The notes under the pieces: model-generated | The model's database searches: none | Seen by the model: the letters and a program-made list of their open reading frames with translations, nothing else | What the model was told of the DNA's origin: nothing | Position numbers and translations under genes: made by a program | Assembly (NCBI GenBank): GCA_943367595.1 | Contig: CALRJS020000014.1 | Coordinates: forward strand, 20,707-84,706 | Direction: 5' to 3' | Length of the DNA stretch: 64,000 nucleotides | From: MW101C3 sp943367595 | GTDB taxonomy: Bacteria; Cyanobacteriota; Cyanobacteriia; PCC-6307; Cyanobiaceae | Part shown: in pieces, positions 25,828 through 34,150 of the stretch | How positions within the stretch are numbered: the first letter of the stretch is position 1 | Layout: every line of letters starts with the position of its first letter

Positions 25828-26666
25828 CCCCGATCAGCCTCGAACCGATCGCCGTGCTGGCTGCCGTGCTGGGCGCCTGCGTCGGCAGTTTCCTGAATGT
25901 GGTGGCCTGGCGCCTGCCGCGCCGCGAATCCATTCTTTCGCCCCCCAGCCACTGCCCCCACTGCGGCGCCACGCTGGCCTGGTACGAAAACCTGCCGGTG
26001 CTGGGCTGGCTGTGGCTACGGGGCCGCTGCAACCACTGCCACGCACCGATTTCTCCCCGTTACCCGCTGGTGGAGCTGCTCACCGCCGGGCTGTGGGTGG
26101 GGGTCGTGCTGGCCCGTCCTTCCGCCATGGGCGCCCCGCCGTTCTGGCTGCTGATGATTGCCGGCTGGGCGTTGATCAGCCTGCTGGTGCCGATGGTGCT
26201 GATCGATGCCGATCAGCTGTGGCTGCCGGAGCCGCTCTGCCGCTGGGGCCTGGTGGGAGGCCTGGTCGTCACTGCCCTGCTGGGGATCAGCCAGTCGGAA
26301 GCGATCGCCCGCCAGCTTCTGATCGACCACCTGCTCGCCGCCGCCGTGGGGCTGCTGGTGTTCGAAGGGCTCAGCGCCCTGGGCGAGAAGCTGCTGGGCC
26401 GCCCGGCGCTTGGTCTGGGCGACGCCAAACTCACGGCCCTGCTGGGCGCCTGGCTCGGGCTGAAGGGCATGGGCCTGGCGGTGGCTCTGGCCGTGCTGGG
26501 GGGCGCGGCACTGGGCTCGATCGGCCGCCTCACCGGCCGGCTGGGTCCGAATCAGCCCTTCCCGTTCGGCCCCTTTCTGGCCTTCGGAGGCATCGCGGTG
26601 TGGCTGGCAGGCGAAGGCTGGTGGTTGCGCTGGTTCGGCGGCTGGCTGGGCTACCAGGGCCTCTGA
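25824..26666 (+). CDS. pilD: prepilin peptidase (type IV pilus leader peptidase and N-methylase)
   Basis: A polytopic aspartic protease that cleaves and methylates type IV prepilins. The N-terminal methylase region has GSFLNVVAWRLPR and the paired zinc-type motif CPHCG ... CNHCHAPIS. The first catalytic Asp is in VLIDADQLWLPE and the second in GLGDAKLTALLGAW (GxGD). Multiple hydrophobic helices fit an inner-membrane protein of 280 residues. ATGA overlap with the upstream small gene. Presence implies pili for motility or DNA uptake, with the other pil genes elsewhere. Confidence 0.94.
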   Translation: MTPISLEPIAVLAAVLGACVGSFLNVVAWRLPRRESILSPPSHCPHCGATLAWYENLPVLGWLWLRGRCNHCHAPISPRYPLVELLTAGLWVGVVLARPSAMGAPPFWLLMIAGWALISLLVPMVLIDADQLWLPEPLCRWGLVGGLVVTALLGISQSEAIARQLLIDHLLAAAVGLLVFEGLSALGEKLLGRPALGLGDAKLTALLGAWLGLKGMGLAVALAVLGGAALGSIGRLTGRLGPNQPFPFGPFLAFGGIAVWLAGEGWWLRWFGGWLGYQGL

Positions 26667-26740
26667 GCGGCTGGCAGCGGTATGGAGCTGGCAGCGGCGG
26701 CGTTTAATGGGAATCCGTCCCTGCGCCTGTCGCCTCTCCC

Positions 26741-27616
26741 GTGTCGCTGTTCGACTGGTTCGCCGATCGCCGCAAGGCTGCACCGGTGGTGCGCACCCCC
26801 CAGGAACTCGACGAGGGCGATGGGCTCTGGAGCAAGTGCCCGGAATGCGGGCTGGTGGTCTACCGCAAAGACCTGATCGCCAACGCCAGCGTCTGCAGCG
26901 GCTGCGGCCACCATCTGCGCATCGACAGTGAGGCCCGCCTGCGGCTGATCGCCGATGAGGGCACGTTCCAGCCACTCGACACCGATCTTTCCCCCACCGA
27001 TCCGCTCGCCTTCAAAGACCGGCGCAGCTATGCCGATCGCCTGCGCGACACCCAGAGCAGCACCGGTCTGCGCGATGCGGTGATCACCGGCCTCTGCCGG
27101 ATCGAAGGCATGCCCCTGGCGCTGGGCGTGATGGATTTCCGCTTCATGGGCGGCTCCATGGGTTCGGTGGTGGGCGAGAAGCTCACCCGCATGATCGAAA
27201 CCGCCACCTTCCGGCGCTATCCGGTGCTGATCGTGTGTGCGTCCGGTGGGGCCCGCATGCAGGAGGGCATGCTCAGCCTGATGCAGATGGCCAAGATTTC
27301 CGGCGCCCTGCAACGGCACCGGCAGGAGGAGCTGCTCTACATCCCCCTGCTCACCCACCCCACCACCGGTGGGGTCACCGCCAGCTTCGCGATGCTGGGC
27401 GACCTGATCCTGGCCGAACCGAAAGCCTTGATCGGCTTCGCCGGGCGCCGGGTGATCGAGCAGACCCTGCGCGAGAAGCTGCCGGAAGGCTTCCAGACGG
27501 CCGAATATCTGCAGGATCACGGCTTCGTCGACCTGATCGTGCCCCGCACCCGCTTCCGCTCCACCTTCGCGAGCCTGCTGCGGTTGCATGGCGTCACCCC
27601 CGCCGTGGCCGCCTGA
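26741..27616 (+). CDS. accD: acetyl-CoA carboxylase carboxyltransferase beta subunit
   Basis: AccD, part of the first committed step of fatty acid synthesis. The N-terminal zinc ribbon CPECGLVVYRKDLIANASVC is followed by SGCG. The crotonase-like core includes SGGARMQEGMLSLMQMAK and the oxyanion region HPTTGGVTASFAMLGD. The start is GTG 26741 and the length of 291 residues is standard. Its TGA overlaps an ATG (TGATG at 27614-27618) of the following frame, so the downstream gene may be translationally coupled. Confidence 0.96.
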   Translation: MSLFDWFADRRKAAPVVRTPQELDEGDGLWSKCPECGLVVYRKDLIANASVCSGCGHHLRIDSEARLRLIADEGTFQPLDTDLSPTDPLAFKDRRSYADRLRDTQSSTGLRDAVITGLCRIEGMPLALGVMDFRFMGGSMGSVVGEKLTRMIETATFRRYPVLIVCASGGARMQEGMLSLMQMAKISGALQRHRQEELLYIPLLTHPTTGGVTASFAMLGDLILAEPKALIGFAGRRVIEQTLREKLPEGFQTAEYLQDHGFVDLIVPRTRFRSTFASLLRLHGVTPAVAA

Positions 27617-27750
27617 TGGCCTGGCTCACCAAGAAACGCTTGCTGCCGCTTTTTCAGCTCTGTTCGCGGCACGAGCCTGACCATCGGAAGTGGTCGCTGG
27701 CGCACCGGATCTGTTCGCTTGCCTACCAGTCCTGGTCATTGGCACGAGCA

Positions 27751-28236
27751 ATGGCTTCCGGCTGCAAGCTCCGGGGCGTCATGGTGGCCGCCGCGCTGCT
27801 GCTGGCGTTGCTCCCTGCGCTGCTGCTGCCGGCCCCCGGCTGGTCGGGTGGTGCAGCCCTCGCCGGTCCGGTCAGCTGGAAGGAGGTGCCCGCCACAGCG
27901 GAAGGGCGCCAGTGGTGGGATGAGGGCAGCCTGAGGCTGAGCCGTGAGGGCTGGCTCTCCGTGCTGAGCCGCTTTCAACCGGCGCCGCCACCGGAAACAG
28001 ACGACTCCGGCAACGCCACAAAGACCAAGGCACGGCCCGGTCAGCTGTATGTGATGGACCTCGACTGCGGCCAGCGGCTCTATCGCGACACCTCCGTGAA
28101 TGGCCTGCCCCGCTTCGGCGCCGACTGGCAGCCCACCGGAGGGGATGCCCTGATCAGCGCGGTGCTGGAGGAAGCCTGCGCCGCCGGCGCCCCCCTGCTG
28201 GCCTCCCCCGGTACTCCCCTGCAGGCCCTGCGATGA
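27751..28236 (+). CDS. exported small protein, surface-adhesin-E-like
   Basis: A 161-residue protein with a signal peptide (MASGCKLRGVMVAAALLLAL, followed by a hydrophobic run and LAGP). The mature part has GRQWWDEGSLRLSREGWLSV and LYVMDLDCGQRLYRD, then WQPTGGDALISAVLEEACA, a pattern resembling the adhesin-E/PilE-like domain of small periplasmic proteins; that is a weak match by eye. ATG 27751 was chosen because the signal peptide then sits at the N-terminus. The frame is also open from ATG 27616, which overlaps the accD stop, but the added 45 residues are repetitive and not signal-like. The end overlaps the next gene by 4 bases. Confidence 0.55.
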   Translation: MASGCKLRGVMVAAALLLALLPALLLPAPGWSGGAALAGPVSWKEVPATAEGRQWWDEGSLRLSREGWLSVLSRFQPAPPPETDDSGNATKTKARPGQLYVMDLDCGQRLYRDTSVNGLPRFGADWQPTGGDALISAVLEEACAAGAPLLASPGTPLQALR

Positions 28237-29393
28237 CACAGCACGAAGCGGCGCCACTGAGGGTGGCGGTGGCTGGCCTGGGATTCGGCGAAAAGGTGCA
28301 CCTGCCGGCCCTGCGCGCCAGTGGCAGCACCGAACCGGTGGCGCTCTGGCACCCCCGCCGCGAGCGGGTGGAGCAGGCCGCCAGCGCCGCCTCCCTGCCT
28401 GGCTTCACCAACTTCGAGGCTCTGCTGGCGGAGCCCGGCATCGAAGCGGTGGTGATCGCCACGCCGCCCGCCCCCCGCTTTGCCCTGGCGAAGGCCGCCC
28501 TCCATGCCGGCAAGCACCTGCTGCTCGAGAAGCCCGTGGGCGTGTCGGCAGAGCAGGTGGAGGAGCTGCAACGGTTGGCGATCAGCCGCGGGCTGCAGGT
28601 GGCGGTCAACTTCGAATACCGGGCAGTGCCGGTGTTTCAGCAGCTGGCGGCCCTGCTGGCGGCGGGCGTGATCGGCGATCCCTGGCTGGTGAAGCTCGAC
28701 TGGCTGATGAGCAGCCGCGCCGACGCTTCCCGCCCCTGGAACTGGTATGCCCAACGCAGCGAGGGTGGCGGTGTGCTCGGCGCCCTGGGCACCCATGCCT
28801 TCGACATGCTGCACTGGCTGATTGGGCCTACACGGGAGCTGCAGGGGGCACTCTCCACCGCCATCGACGCCCGCCCCCTGCCCGATGGCAGCGGCCGCCT
28901 GGCTCCCGTGGATGCGGAGGACATCGCCCTGCTGCAGCTGGGCCTCGATGCGGTCGCCGCTACAGGCTTCGGCACAGGCGGCGCTGCAGGGAGTGGTGCA
29001 GGAAGCCAGCGCTTGGTGCCGGCCCAGGTGAGCCTGGCGGCGGTGACTCTTCAGGGGCGTGGCTGCTGGCTCGAGTTCTACGGCAGCGAAGGCACCTTGG
29101 TACTGGGCAGCGACAACCAGAGCGACTACGTGCACGGCTTCCACCTCTGGCGAGCAGGCCGAGGCGAAGCGTTGCAACCGGTGCCGGTGGACCCTGCACT
29201 GGCCTTTGCCCGCACCTGGGCCGATGGGCGGATCGCCCCGGTGGCGCGGCTGCACCGCTGGTGGGCCGAAAGCGTGCGCTCCGGTCAGCCGATGGTGCCG
29301 GGTCTCAGCGAGGGGTTCCGCAGCCAGCTCTGCTGCGATCTGGCCATCGCCGCCGCCGACACCGGCCTGCGCCAGACCCTGCCGGTGGGTTGA
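28233..29393 (+). CDS. Gfo/Idh/MocA family NAD(P) oxidoreductase
   Basis: A 386-residue two-domain oxidoreductase. The N-terminal Rossmann fold starts RVAVAGLGFGEKVHLPAL, with GIEAVVIATPPAPRF and LLEKPVGVSAEQ, the EKP motif typical of the family. The C-terminal beta-sheet domain begins at VNFEYRAVPVFQ, and GVLGALGTHAFDMLHWLIG supplies the G-x-x-x-D-x-x-H-like catalytic region (GTHAFDML). The substrate is probably a sugar or sugar derivative; not determinable. ATGA overlap with the upstream exported protein gene; cbbA follows after a 141-base gap. Confidence 0.85.
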   Translation: MTQHEAAPLRVAVAGLGFGEKVHLPALRASGSTEPVALWHPRRERVEQAASAASLPGFTNFEALLAEPGIEAVVIATPPAPRFALAKAALHAGKHLLLEKPVGVSAEQVEELQRLAISRGLQVAVNFEYRAVPVFQQLAALLAAGVIGDPWLVKLDWLMSSRADASRPWNWYAQRSEGGGVLGALGTHAFDMLHWLIGPTRELQGALSTAIDARPLPDGSGRLAPVDAEDIALLQLGLDAVAATGFGTGGAAGSGAGSQRLVPAQVSLAAVTLQGRGCWLEFYGSEGTLVLGSDNQSDYVHGFHLWRAGRGEALQPVPVDPALAFARTWADGRIAPVARLHRWWAESVRSGQPMVPGLSEGFRSQLCCDLAIAAADTGLRQTLPVG

Positions 29394-29534
29394 GAGCGAT
29401 CAGCATCGCCTAGAGTCGCGCGCATCCCGCGTCAGGGTTTCGAAGCCGGTGGCCTGGTCTCTTGGTCCGCCTTCCCTCGTTCACCGCGCAGGTGCCCCCG
29501 ACGTGCACACCCACACCCTCAGAGGTATTCCCCC

Positions 29535-30608
29535 ATGGCCCTCGTTCCCCTTCGGCTGCTGCTTGACCATGCCGCTGAGAACGGCTATGGCATCCCTGCC
29601 TTCAACGTCAACAACCTGGAGCAGGTGCAGTCGATCATGGAGGCTGCCTACGAAACCGACAGCCCGGTGATCCTGCAGGCCTCCCGCGGCGCCCGCCAGT
29701 ACGCCGGCGAGATTTTCCTGCGTCACCTGATCATTGCCGCCACCGAAACCTATCCCGACATCCCGGTGGTGATGCACCAGGATCACGGCAACAGCCCCGC
29801 CACCTGCTTCGGTGCCGCCGCCAACGGCTTCACCTCGGTGATGATGGACGGCTCCCTGGAAGCTGACGCCAAAACCCCCGCCAGCTACGAGTACAACGTG
29901 GCTGTCACCAAGGAAGTGGTGGATGTGGCCCATGCCATCGGCGTGAGCGTCGAAGGTGAGCTGGGCTGCCTGGGTTCGCTGGAAACCGGCAAGGGTGAAG
30001 CCGAGGACGGTCACGGTTTCGAAGGTGCTCTCTCCCGCGAGCAGCTGCTCACCGACCCGGCCGAAGCCGCTGACTTCGTCGCCAAAACCAAGGTGGATGC
30101 GCTGGCGATCGCCATCGGCACCAGCCACGGCGCCTACAAGTTCACCCGCAAGCCCACCGGCGAAGTGCTGGCCATTTCCCGCATCGCCGAAATCCACAAG
30201 GCCATCCCCAACACCCACCTGGTGATGCACGGCTCCAGCTCCGTGCCCCAGGAATGGCTCGACATGATCAACAAGTACGGCGGCGCCATTCCCGAAACCT
30301 ATGGCGTGCCGGTCGAAGAGATCCAGAACGGCATCAAGAACGGCGTTCGCAAGATCAACATCGACACCGACAACCGTCTCGCCTTCACCGCCGCCGTGCG
30401 TGAAGCCGCCTTCAAGGATCCCGCCAACTTCGATCCCCGTCACTTCAACAAGCCTGCACGGGCCTACATGAAGCAGGTGTGCCTCGATCGCTACCAGCAG
30501 TTCTGGTGCGCCGGCCAGGCCAGCAAGATCAAGCAGCAGAACATCAACTACTACGCCGACCTCTACGCCAAGGGCGTCCTCGACCCCAAAACCGCTGTGG
30601 CCGTCTGA
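29535..30608 (+). CDS. cbbA: class II fructose-1,6-bisphosphate aldolase
   Basis: Zinc-dependent aldolase of the CbbA/Fba type acting in the Calvin cycle and gluconeogenesis. Signatures are IPAFNVNNLEQVQ, VVMHQDHGNSPATC (catalytic Asp and zinc His), EGELGCLGSLETG, IAIGTSHGAYKF (zinc His) and LVMHGSSSVPQEW, with VRKINIDTDNRLA for the phosphate site. The 357-residue length matches the Calvin-cycle type, which may also act on sedoheptulose bisphosphate. Codon use is unusually regular (GCC, GGC, CTG), suggesting high expression. A strong terminator follows at about 30803. Confidence 0.96.
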   Translation: MALVPLRLLLDHAAENGYGIPAFNVNNLEQVQSIMEAAYETDSPVILQASRGARQYAGEIFLRHLIIAATETYPDIPVVMHQDHGNSPATCFGAAANGFTSVMMDGSLEADAKTPASYEYNVAVTKEVVDVAHAIGVSVEGELGCLGSLETGKGEAEDGHGFEGALSREQLLTDPAEAADFVAKTKVDALAIAIGTSHGAYKFTRKPTGEVLAISRIAEIHKAIPNTHLVMHGSSSVPQEWLDMINKYGGAIPETYGVPVEEIQNGIKNGVRKINIDTDNRLAFTAAVREAAFKDPANFDPRHFNKPARAYMKQVCLDRYQQFWCAGQASKIKQQNINYYADLYAKGVLDPKTAVAV

Positions 30609-30727
30609 GCCATCCACACCAGCCGGGCCAGCCAATCCCAGCTGGCCCACTGATCCACCCGTTCACGCTGTCGATACGTCCGCTGTCGATACGTGCAAAG
30701 CCGACTCATCAAGTGGCGATACCTCCG

Positions 30728-30745
30728 CTGTCGAACGTTCGACAG
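30728..30745. repeat. 18-bp perfect palindrome
   Basis: CTGTCGAACGTTCGACAG reads the same on both strands. It lies 120 bases after the cbbA stop and about 60 bases before the terminator, among related degenerate copies of a CTGTCGATACGT word (at about 30667-30700 and 30762-30768). It may be a repeat relic or a protein-binding site. Confidence 0.7.
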
Positions 30746-30802
30746 TCGACATCCACTGTGTCGATACTCAACCCGTGGACGCTCACAAGCACCACTTGCA
30801 CC

Positions 30803-30826
30803 TTGGGGCCTTCGGGCCCCTTTTTT
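30803..30826 (+). terminator. intrinsic terminator of cbbA
   Basis: Hairpin GGGGCC-TTCG-GGCCCC (30805-30820) followed by TTTTTT (30821-30826). The UUCG tetraloop and T-run are textbook. It lies 195 bases after the cbbA stop, so the mRNA would have a long 3' untranslated region. Confidence 0.93.
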
Positions 30827-30909
30827 CATGGGAGGTTTTCGGGCTCATGCGATCGGGCGGCCAACAATCCTCTCCATTTCTGTGGCGCCGATCCGGCTAC
30901 CCATCACAC

Positions 30910-30965
30910 GCACCACATCACACCCACCACATCACATTGAGCACATCACATGCACCACATTGCAT
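30910..30965. repeat. tandem array, 14-bp period, four units
   Basis: Units start at 30910, 30924, 30938 and 30952 with consensus GCACCACATCACAT. The array lies between cbbA and the convergent UPF0182 gene. The rest of the gap (30827-31123) shows no gene. Confidence 0.85.
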
Positions 30966-31123
30966 GCAGCATGTCCCATACACCTTTCGCAAGCACCGTG
31001 CCTCTCAGACCTTCCGGCCCAGCTGCTTGTGAGGCGGTCAGGTCAGTGGTGCTGGGGTGCCTTCAAGCCCCGCGCCTATGGCTGGGGGCACAACGTTCAG
31101 GGGGCTCCTGCCACAGCCTGGGA

Positions 31124-34000
31124 TCAAAGGGCGTCGAGACCCGGGATCGGCAGAGGCGGAGGGAAGGCGGGCAGTGATTCCGCAGGGCTGGATTCCTCGG
31201 TGGTGCCCTTGGTGAGCTTCTCTAGGGCGAGGTCAAGATCCCGATCCATCACGAAGCGGCGCCCGTCGGTGACCACCACCCGCACCAGCGTGGGCAGGCT
31301 GTTGTTGCCCGATTCGAGGTAGATCGGCTCCACGTAGAGCAGACCATCACCCACCGGCAACACCAGCAGGTTGCCATGCACCAGCCGGGCTCCGGCTCGG
31401 TTCCACAGACCGAACTGGAAGCTGATCTGAGGATCCTGCTCGATCAGCGCGGTGACCTGCTCCGGGCCCAGCAACAGCCGTTGCTGGGGGAAGCGCACAA
31501 GGAACAGTTCGCCGTAATGGGGCGGATCGTTGCGAGCGGCCAACCAGCCCACCAGGTTGGAGCGGCGCACAGGAGAGAAGGGCAGCAGCAGCACGAATTC
31601 CGGCCGGCGTTCTCCAGGCAGTTGGAGCGTGGCGTGATAAGGCTGCACAGCCACAGTTTCGGAGCCGTAGGTTTCCAGCGGCACCGACCAGACATCATCG
31701 CCGTTGTAGAACGTGCGCACATCGGTGACGTGATAGCGGAGCAGACGCTCCGATTGCGTCTTGAACTGACTGTTGGGCACCCGGATGTGCGCCAACAAGG
31801 TGGACGGCATGTCCGTGAGTGGGTGAAACAGTTCAGGGAAGGCCCGCTGCCAGGTGCGCAGCACCGGATCACTCGGATCGCTCACGTAGAACCACAGCCT
31901 GCCGTCCTGAGCATCCACAACAGCTTTGACTGGGTTGCGGAAATAACGGATGCCATCCGCATTGGCATCGCTGTAGGGGTAACTGCGGCTGCTGGTGTAA
32001 CCATCGAGCATCCAGTACTGGTGGTGGTTCTCGTCAAACTCCGAAGCGTTCTTCACGTTCACCGTCACCATGTACGGCTCACTTTCGAAGCGCAGGAAAG
32101 GGGCCAGAGCTTCCACCCGTTCATTCACCTGGCGCCGCAGCAGCAGCAGGGAGCGGGACGTGAACGAACCGGCCAGCATCACCCGGGGCTCATGGAGATA
32201 CACCGCGGCGGTGAACCGCTGCCAGGCATTGGTGAGCGGAATGCCCCGTTCTCCGTCGTAGTGGCTGTAAACGTTCAGCTCGCCGTCGGGGAAATCGAAT
32301 TCCTGCACCTTGGTGGGCGCAATCGCGTAAGGCGCCGGAGCCGAAGCGAAGTAGAGGCGTGGTCGGCCCACGGGAAAAGCGGCCTGCGCTTCAGCGTCCG
32401 TGATACCCAGCTGGGAGATGCCCTGCACCCTGCCGCTGCGGCCGAGATCCTTCACGAAGAACAGCGGCAATCCGTCGGGGCCGAACACATTCACCGGTGA
32501 CACGGTGAAGCCGTAGCCATGGGTGAAGACCAGATGCCGGTTCAGCCAGGTGCGCGATCCTTCAGGAAGCGCGGCGCTGTCCAGCTCCCTGGCGGAAATC
32601 AGCACCTGCTGGGAGCTCTGATCCTCCCCGGCGGCGGAGAGGTCGTAGCGGTCGACGGCCGCTGAGGGGAAGGTGTAGTAGAGGCGCAGCTGCTGCAACT
32701 GGCGATTGGCCGCCAGCAAAGGCCCGCTGTCCCAGAGGCGAATGTTGGCAAGGGTGCCCGGCGCGGCGACAAGGTCGTCGGCGGTGATGCGTTGCAGGGG
32801 CTCCAGGGTGGTGTTGCGCACCTCCTCAAGGCCGAAGGCGCGGCGGGTGGCACGGATGCTGCGTTCGATGTAGGGCGTTTCCACCGCCAGCTCCCGCGGC
32901 TGCACCCAGAAACGCTGTGCCTGCGGCGCCACCAGGAACTCGGCCACCGGCAGCAGCAGGGCCGTGGCCAGCAGCGGGATCACCACCACCCGGCGCAGCC
33001 AGGTGCGGCGCACCGGCAGCGCCAACCCCAGCGCCGCCAGCATCAGCAGCAGGGCCAGCAGCAGCCGGATCGGCAGGCGCACATGCAGATCGACGAAGCC
33101 GGCACCAGCCGCCACACCGCTCCCCTGCACCATCAGCGCAAACGGGGAGAGGGCGTTGCCGAGCGAGGCCAGCGCCGCCAGCACAGCGATCTGGGGCTTG
33201 AGTACGCCCTGCTGGTCGAGGCTCAGGCCCACGAAGCGCAGGTCGCTGAGGCTGGATCCCTCGGTGAAGCTGATCCAGAGGCAACCGGCCAGCCCCACCA
33301 CCAGCTGGGCGATCAGCACGCTGAGCAGCAACTGCAGAGCCGGTAACCGCAGCACGGAAAAGCTGAGGTCGAAATGGGTGAGCGGATCGGCTTCACCGAA
33401 CGGCACGGCCAGCAGTGCCGGCAGCCACAGGCTCCAGCCGCGCGCCAGGGCGGTGGCCGAACCCGCCAGCGCCGCCACCAGCACCAACCGCAGCACCGGC
33501 AGCGGCCGCACCAGTAGCAACAGCCCGAGCAGGGCGGCCAGCAGCCCCACCCCTACGGGCGAGAGGCCGGCCAAAGCCGACAGGCCGCTCACCACATCGC
33601 CATCGAAGGGATCGGAGATCAGACCCCGGGCCTGCACAAACAGAAACACGAGCCCTGTGCTGAGCAGCAGGAGCAAGGCCAGCAGCGTGCACACCAGGGC
33701 GAGGGGCCCCATCCGCAGCAGGGGCTGGCGCGGCAGCGGCTTGGCTGTGGCTTCGCTGCGCAGACGCCAGCAGCGGTGGAGTTGCTGCAGCTGCAGCGGG
33801 ACCCCCACCCCCATCACCAGCAGGAACCCGAGCACCTGCAGCATCCAGCGGCGCAACAGCACCTGCTGAAAGTTGAACTGTGTGTACCACGCCCATTCGA
33901 TGCTCAGCCGCGAGACCACAACCACGCCGAAGGCGAGCAGGGGCACGAGCAGCAGCCCCGCCAGCAGCGGTGGCTTCAGGCGAGGGAAACGGTGGGGCAC
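31124..34000 (-). CDS. UPF0182 family membrane protein
   Basis: A 958-residue protein. The N-terminal third has about seven hydrophobic helices (from LLAGLLLVPLLAFGVVVVSR to VVVIPLLATALLLPVAEFLV), followed by a large presumably extracytoplasmic domain. The latter contains the family stretches VETPYIERSIRATRRAFGL, IRLWDSGPLLAANRQLQQLR and YYTFPSAAVDRYDL, and WMLDGYTSSRSYPYSD. UPF0182 proteins are widespread in cyanobacteria and actinobacteria without a known function. The start is GTG 34000, which places the first helix directly at the N-terminus. It is divergent from thrC and convergent with cbbA. Confidence 0.93.
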   Translation of the reverse strand: MPHRFPRLKPPLLAGLLLVPLLAFGVVVVSRLSIEWAWYTQFNFQQVLLRRWMLQVLGFLLVMGVGVPLQLQQLHRCWRLRSEATAKPLPRQPLLRMGPLALVCTLLALLLLLSTGLVFLFVQARGLISDPFDGDVVSGLSALAGLSPVGVGLLAALLGLLLLVRPLPVLRLVLVAALAGSATALARGWSLWLPALLAVPFGEADPLTHFDLSFSVLRLPALQLLLSVLIAQLVVGLAGCLWISFTEGSSLSDLRFVGLSLDQQGVLKPQIAVLAALASLGNALSPFALMVQGSGVAAGAGFVDLHVRLPIRLLLALLLMLAALGLALPVRRTWLRRVVVIPLLATALLLPVAEFLVAPQAQRFWVQPRELAVETPYIERSIRATRRAFGLEEVRNTTLEPLQRITADDLVAAPGTLANIRLWDSGPLLAANRQLQQLRLYYTFPSAAVDRYDLSAAGEDQSSQQVLISARELDSAALPEGSRTWLNRHLVFTHGYGFTVSPVNVFGPDGLPLFFVKDLGRSGRVQGISQLGITDAEAQAAFPVGRPRLYFASAPAPYAIAPTKVQEFDFPDGELNVYSHYDGERGIPLTNAWQRFTAAVYLHEPRVMLAGSFTSRSLLLLRRQVNERVEALAPFLRFESEPYMVTVNVKNASEFDENHHQYWMLDGYTSSRSYPYSDANADGIRYFRNPVKAVVDAQDGRLWFYVSDPSDPVLRTWQRAFPELFHPLTDMPSTLLAHIRVPNSQFKTQSERLLRYHVTDVRTFYNGDDVWSVPLETYGSETVAVQPYHATLQLPGERRPEFVLLLPFSPVRRSNLVGWLAARNDPPHYGELFLVRFPQQRLLLGPEQVTALIEQDPQISFQFGLWNRAGARLVHGNLLVLPVGDGLLYVEPIYLESGNNSLPTLVRVVVTDGRRFVMDRDLDLALEKLTKGTTEESSPAESLPAFPPPLPIPGLDAL

Positions 34001-34068
34001 GGGCTGAGGCTAGACAGGCATCGGCCGCTGGCAAGCCTGCGGCATGAAGGGGGTCCAGGATCGCCGCT

Positions 34069-34097
34069 AAATACCCGACGCCAGAGATCGGGTATTT
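34069..34097. promoter_or_regulatory. 10-bp perfect inverted repeat in a divergent promoter region
   Basis: Arms AAATACCCGA (34069-34078) and TCGGGTATTT (34088-34097) flank a 9-base loop. It sits between the divergent UPF0182 (start 34000) and thrC (start 34151) genes, where a terminator would not be expected. It could be an operator for either gene or a hairpin in the thrC leader. Confidence 0.6.
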
Positions 34098-34150
34098 CCG
34101 TGCCACCGGCTCAACGCTGCTAGCTTGCCTTTCATCGCTGCAGTGAGCCT

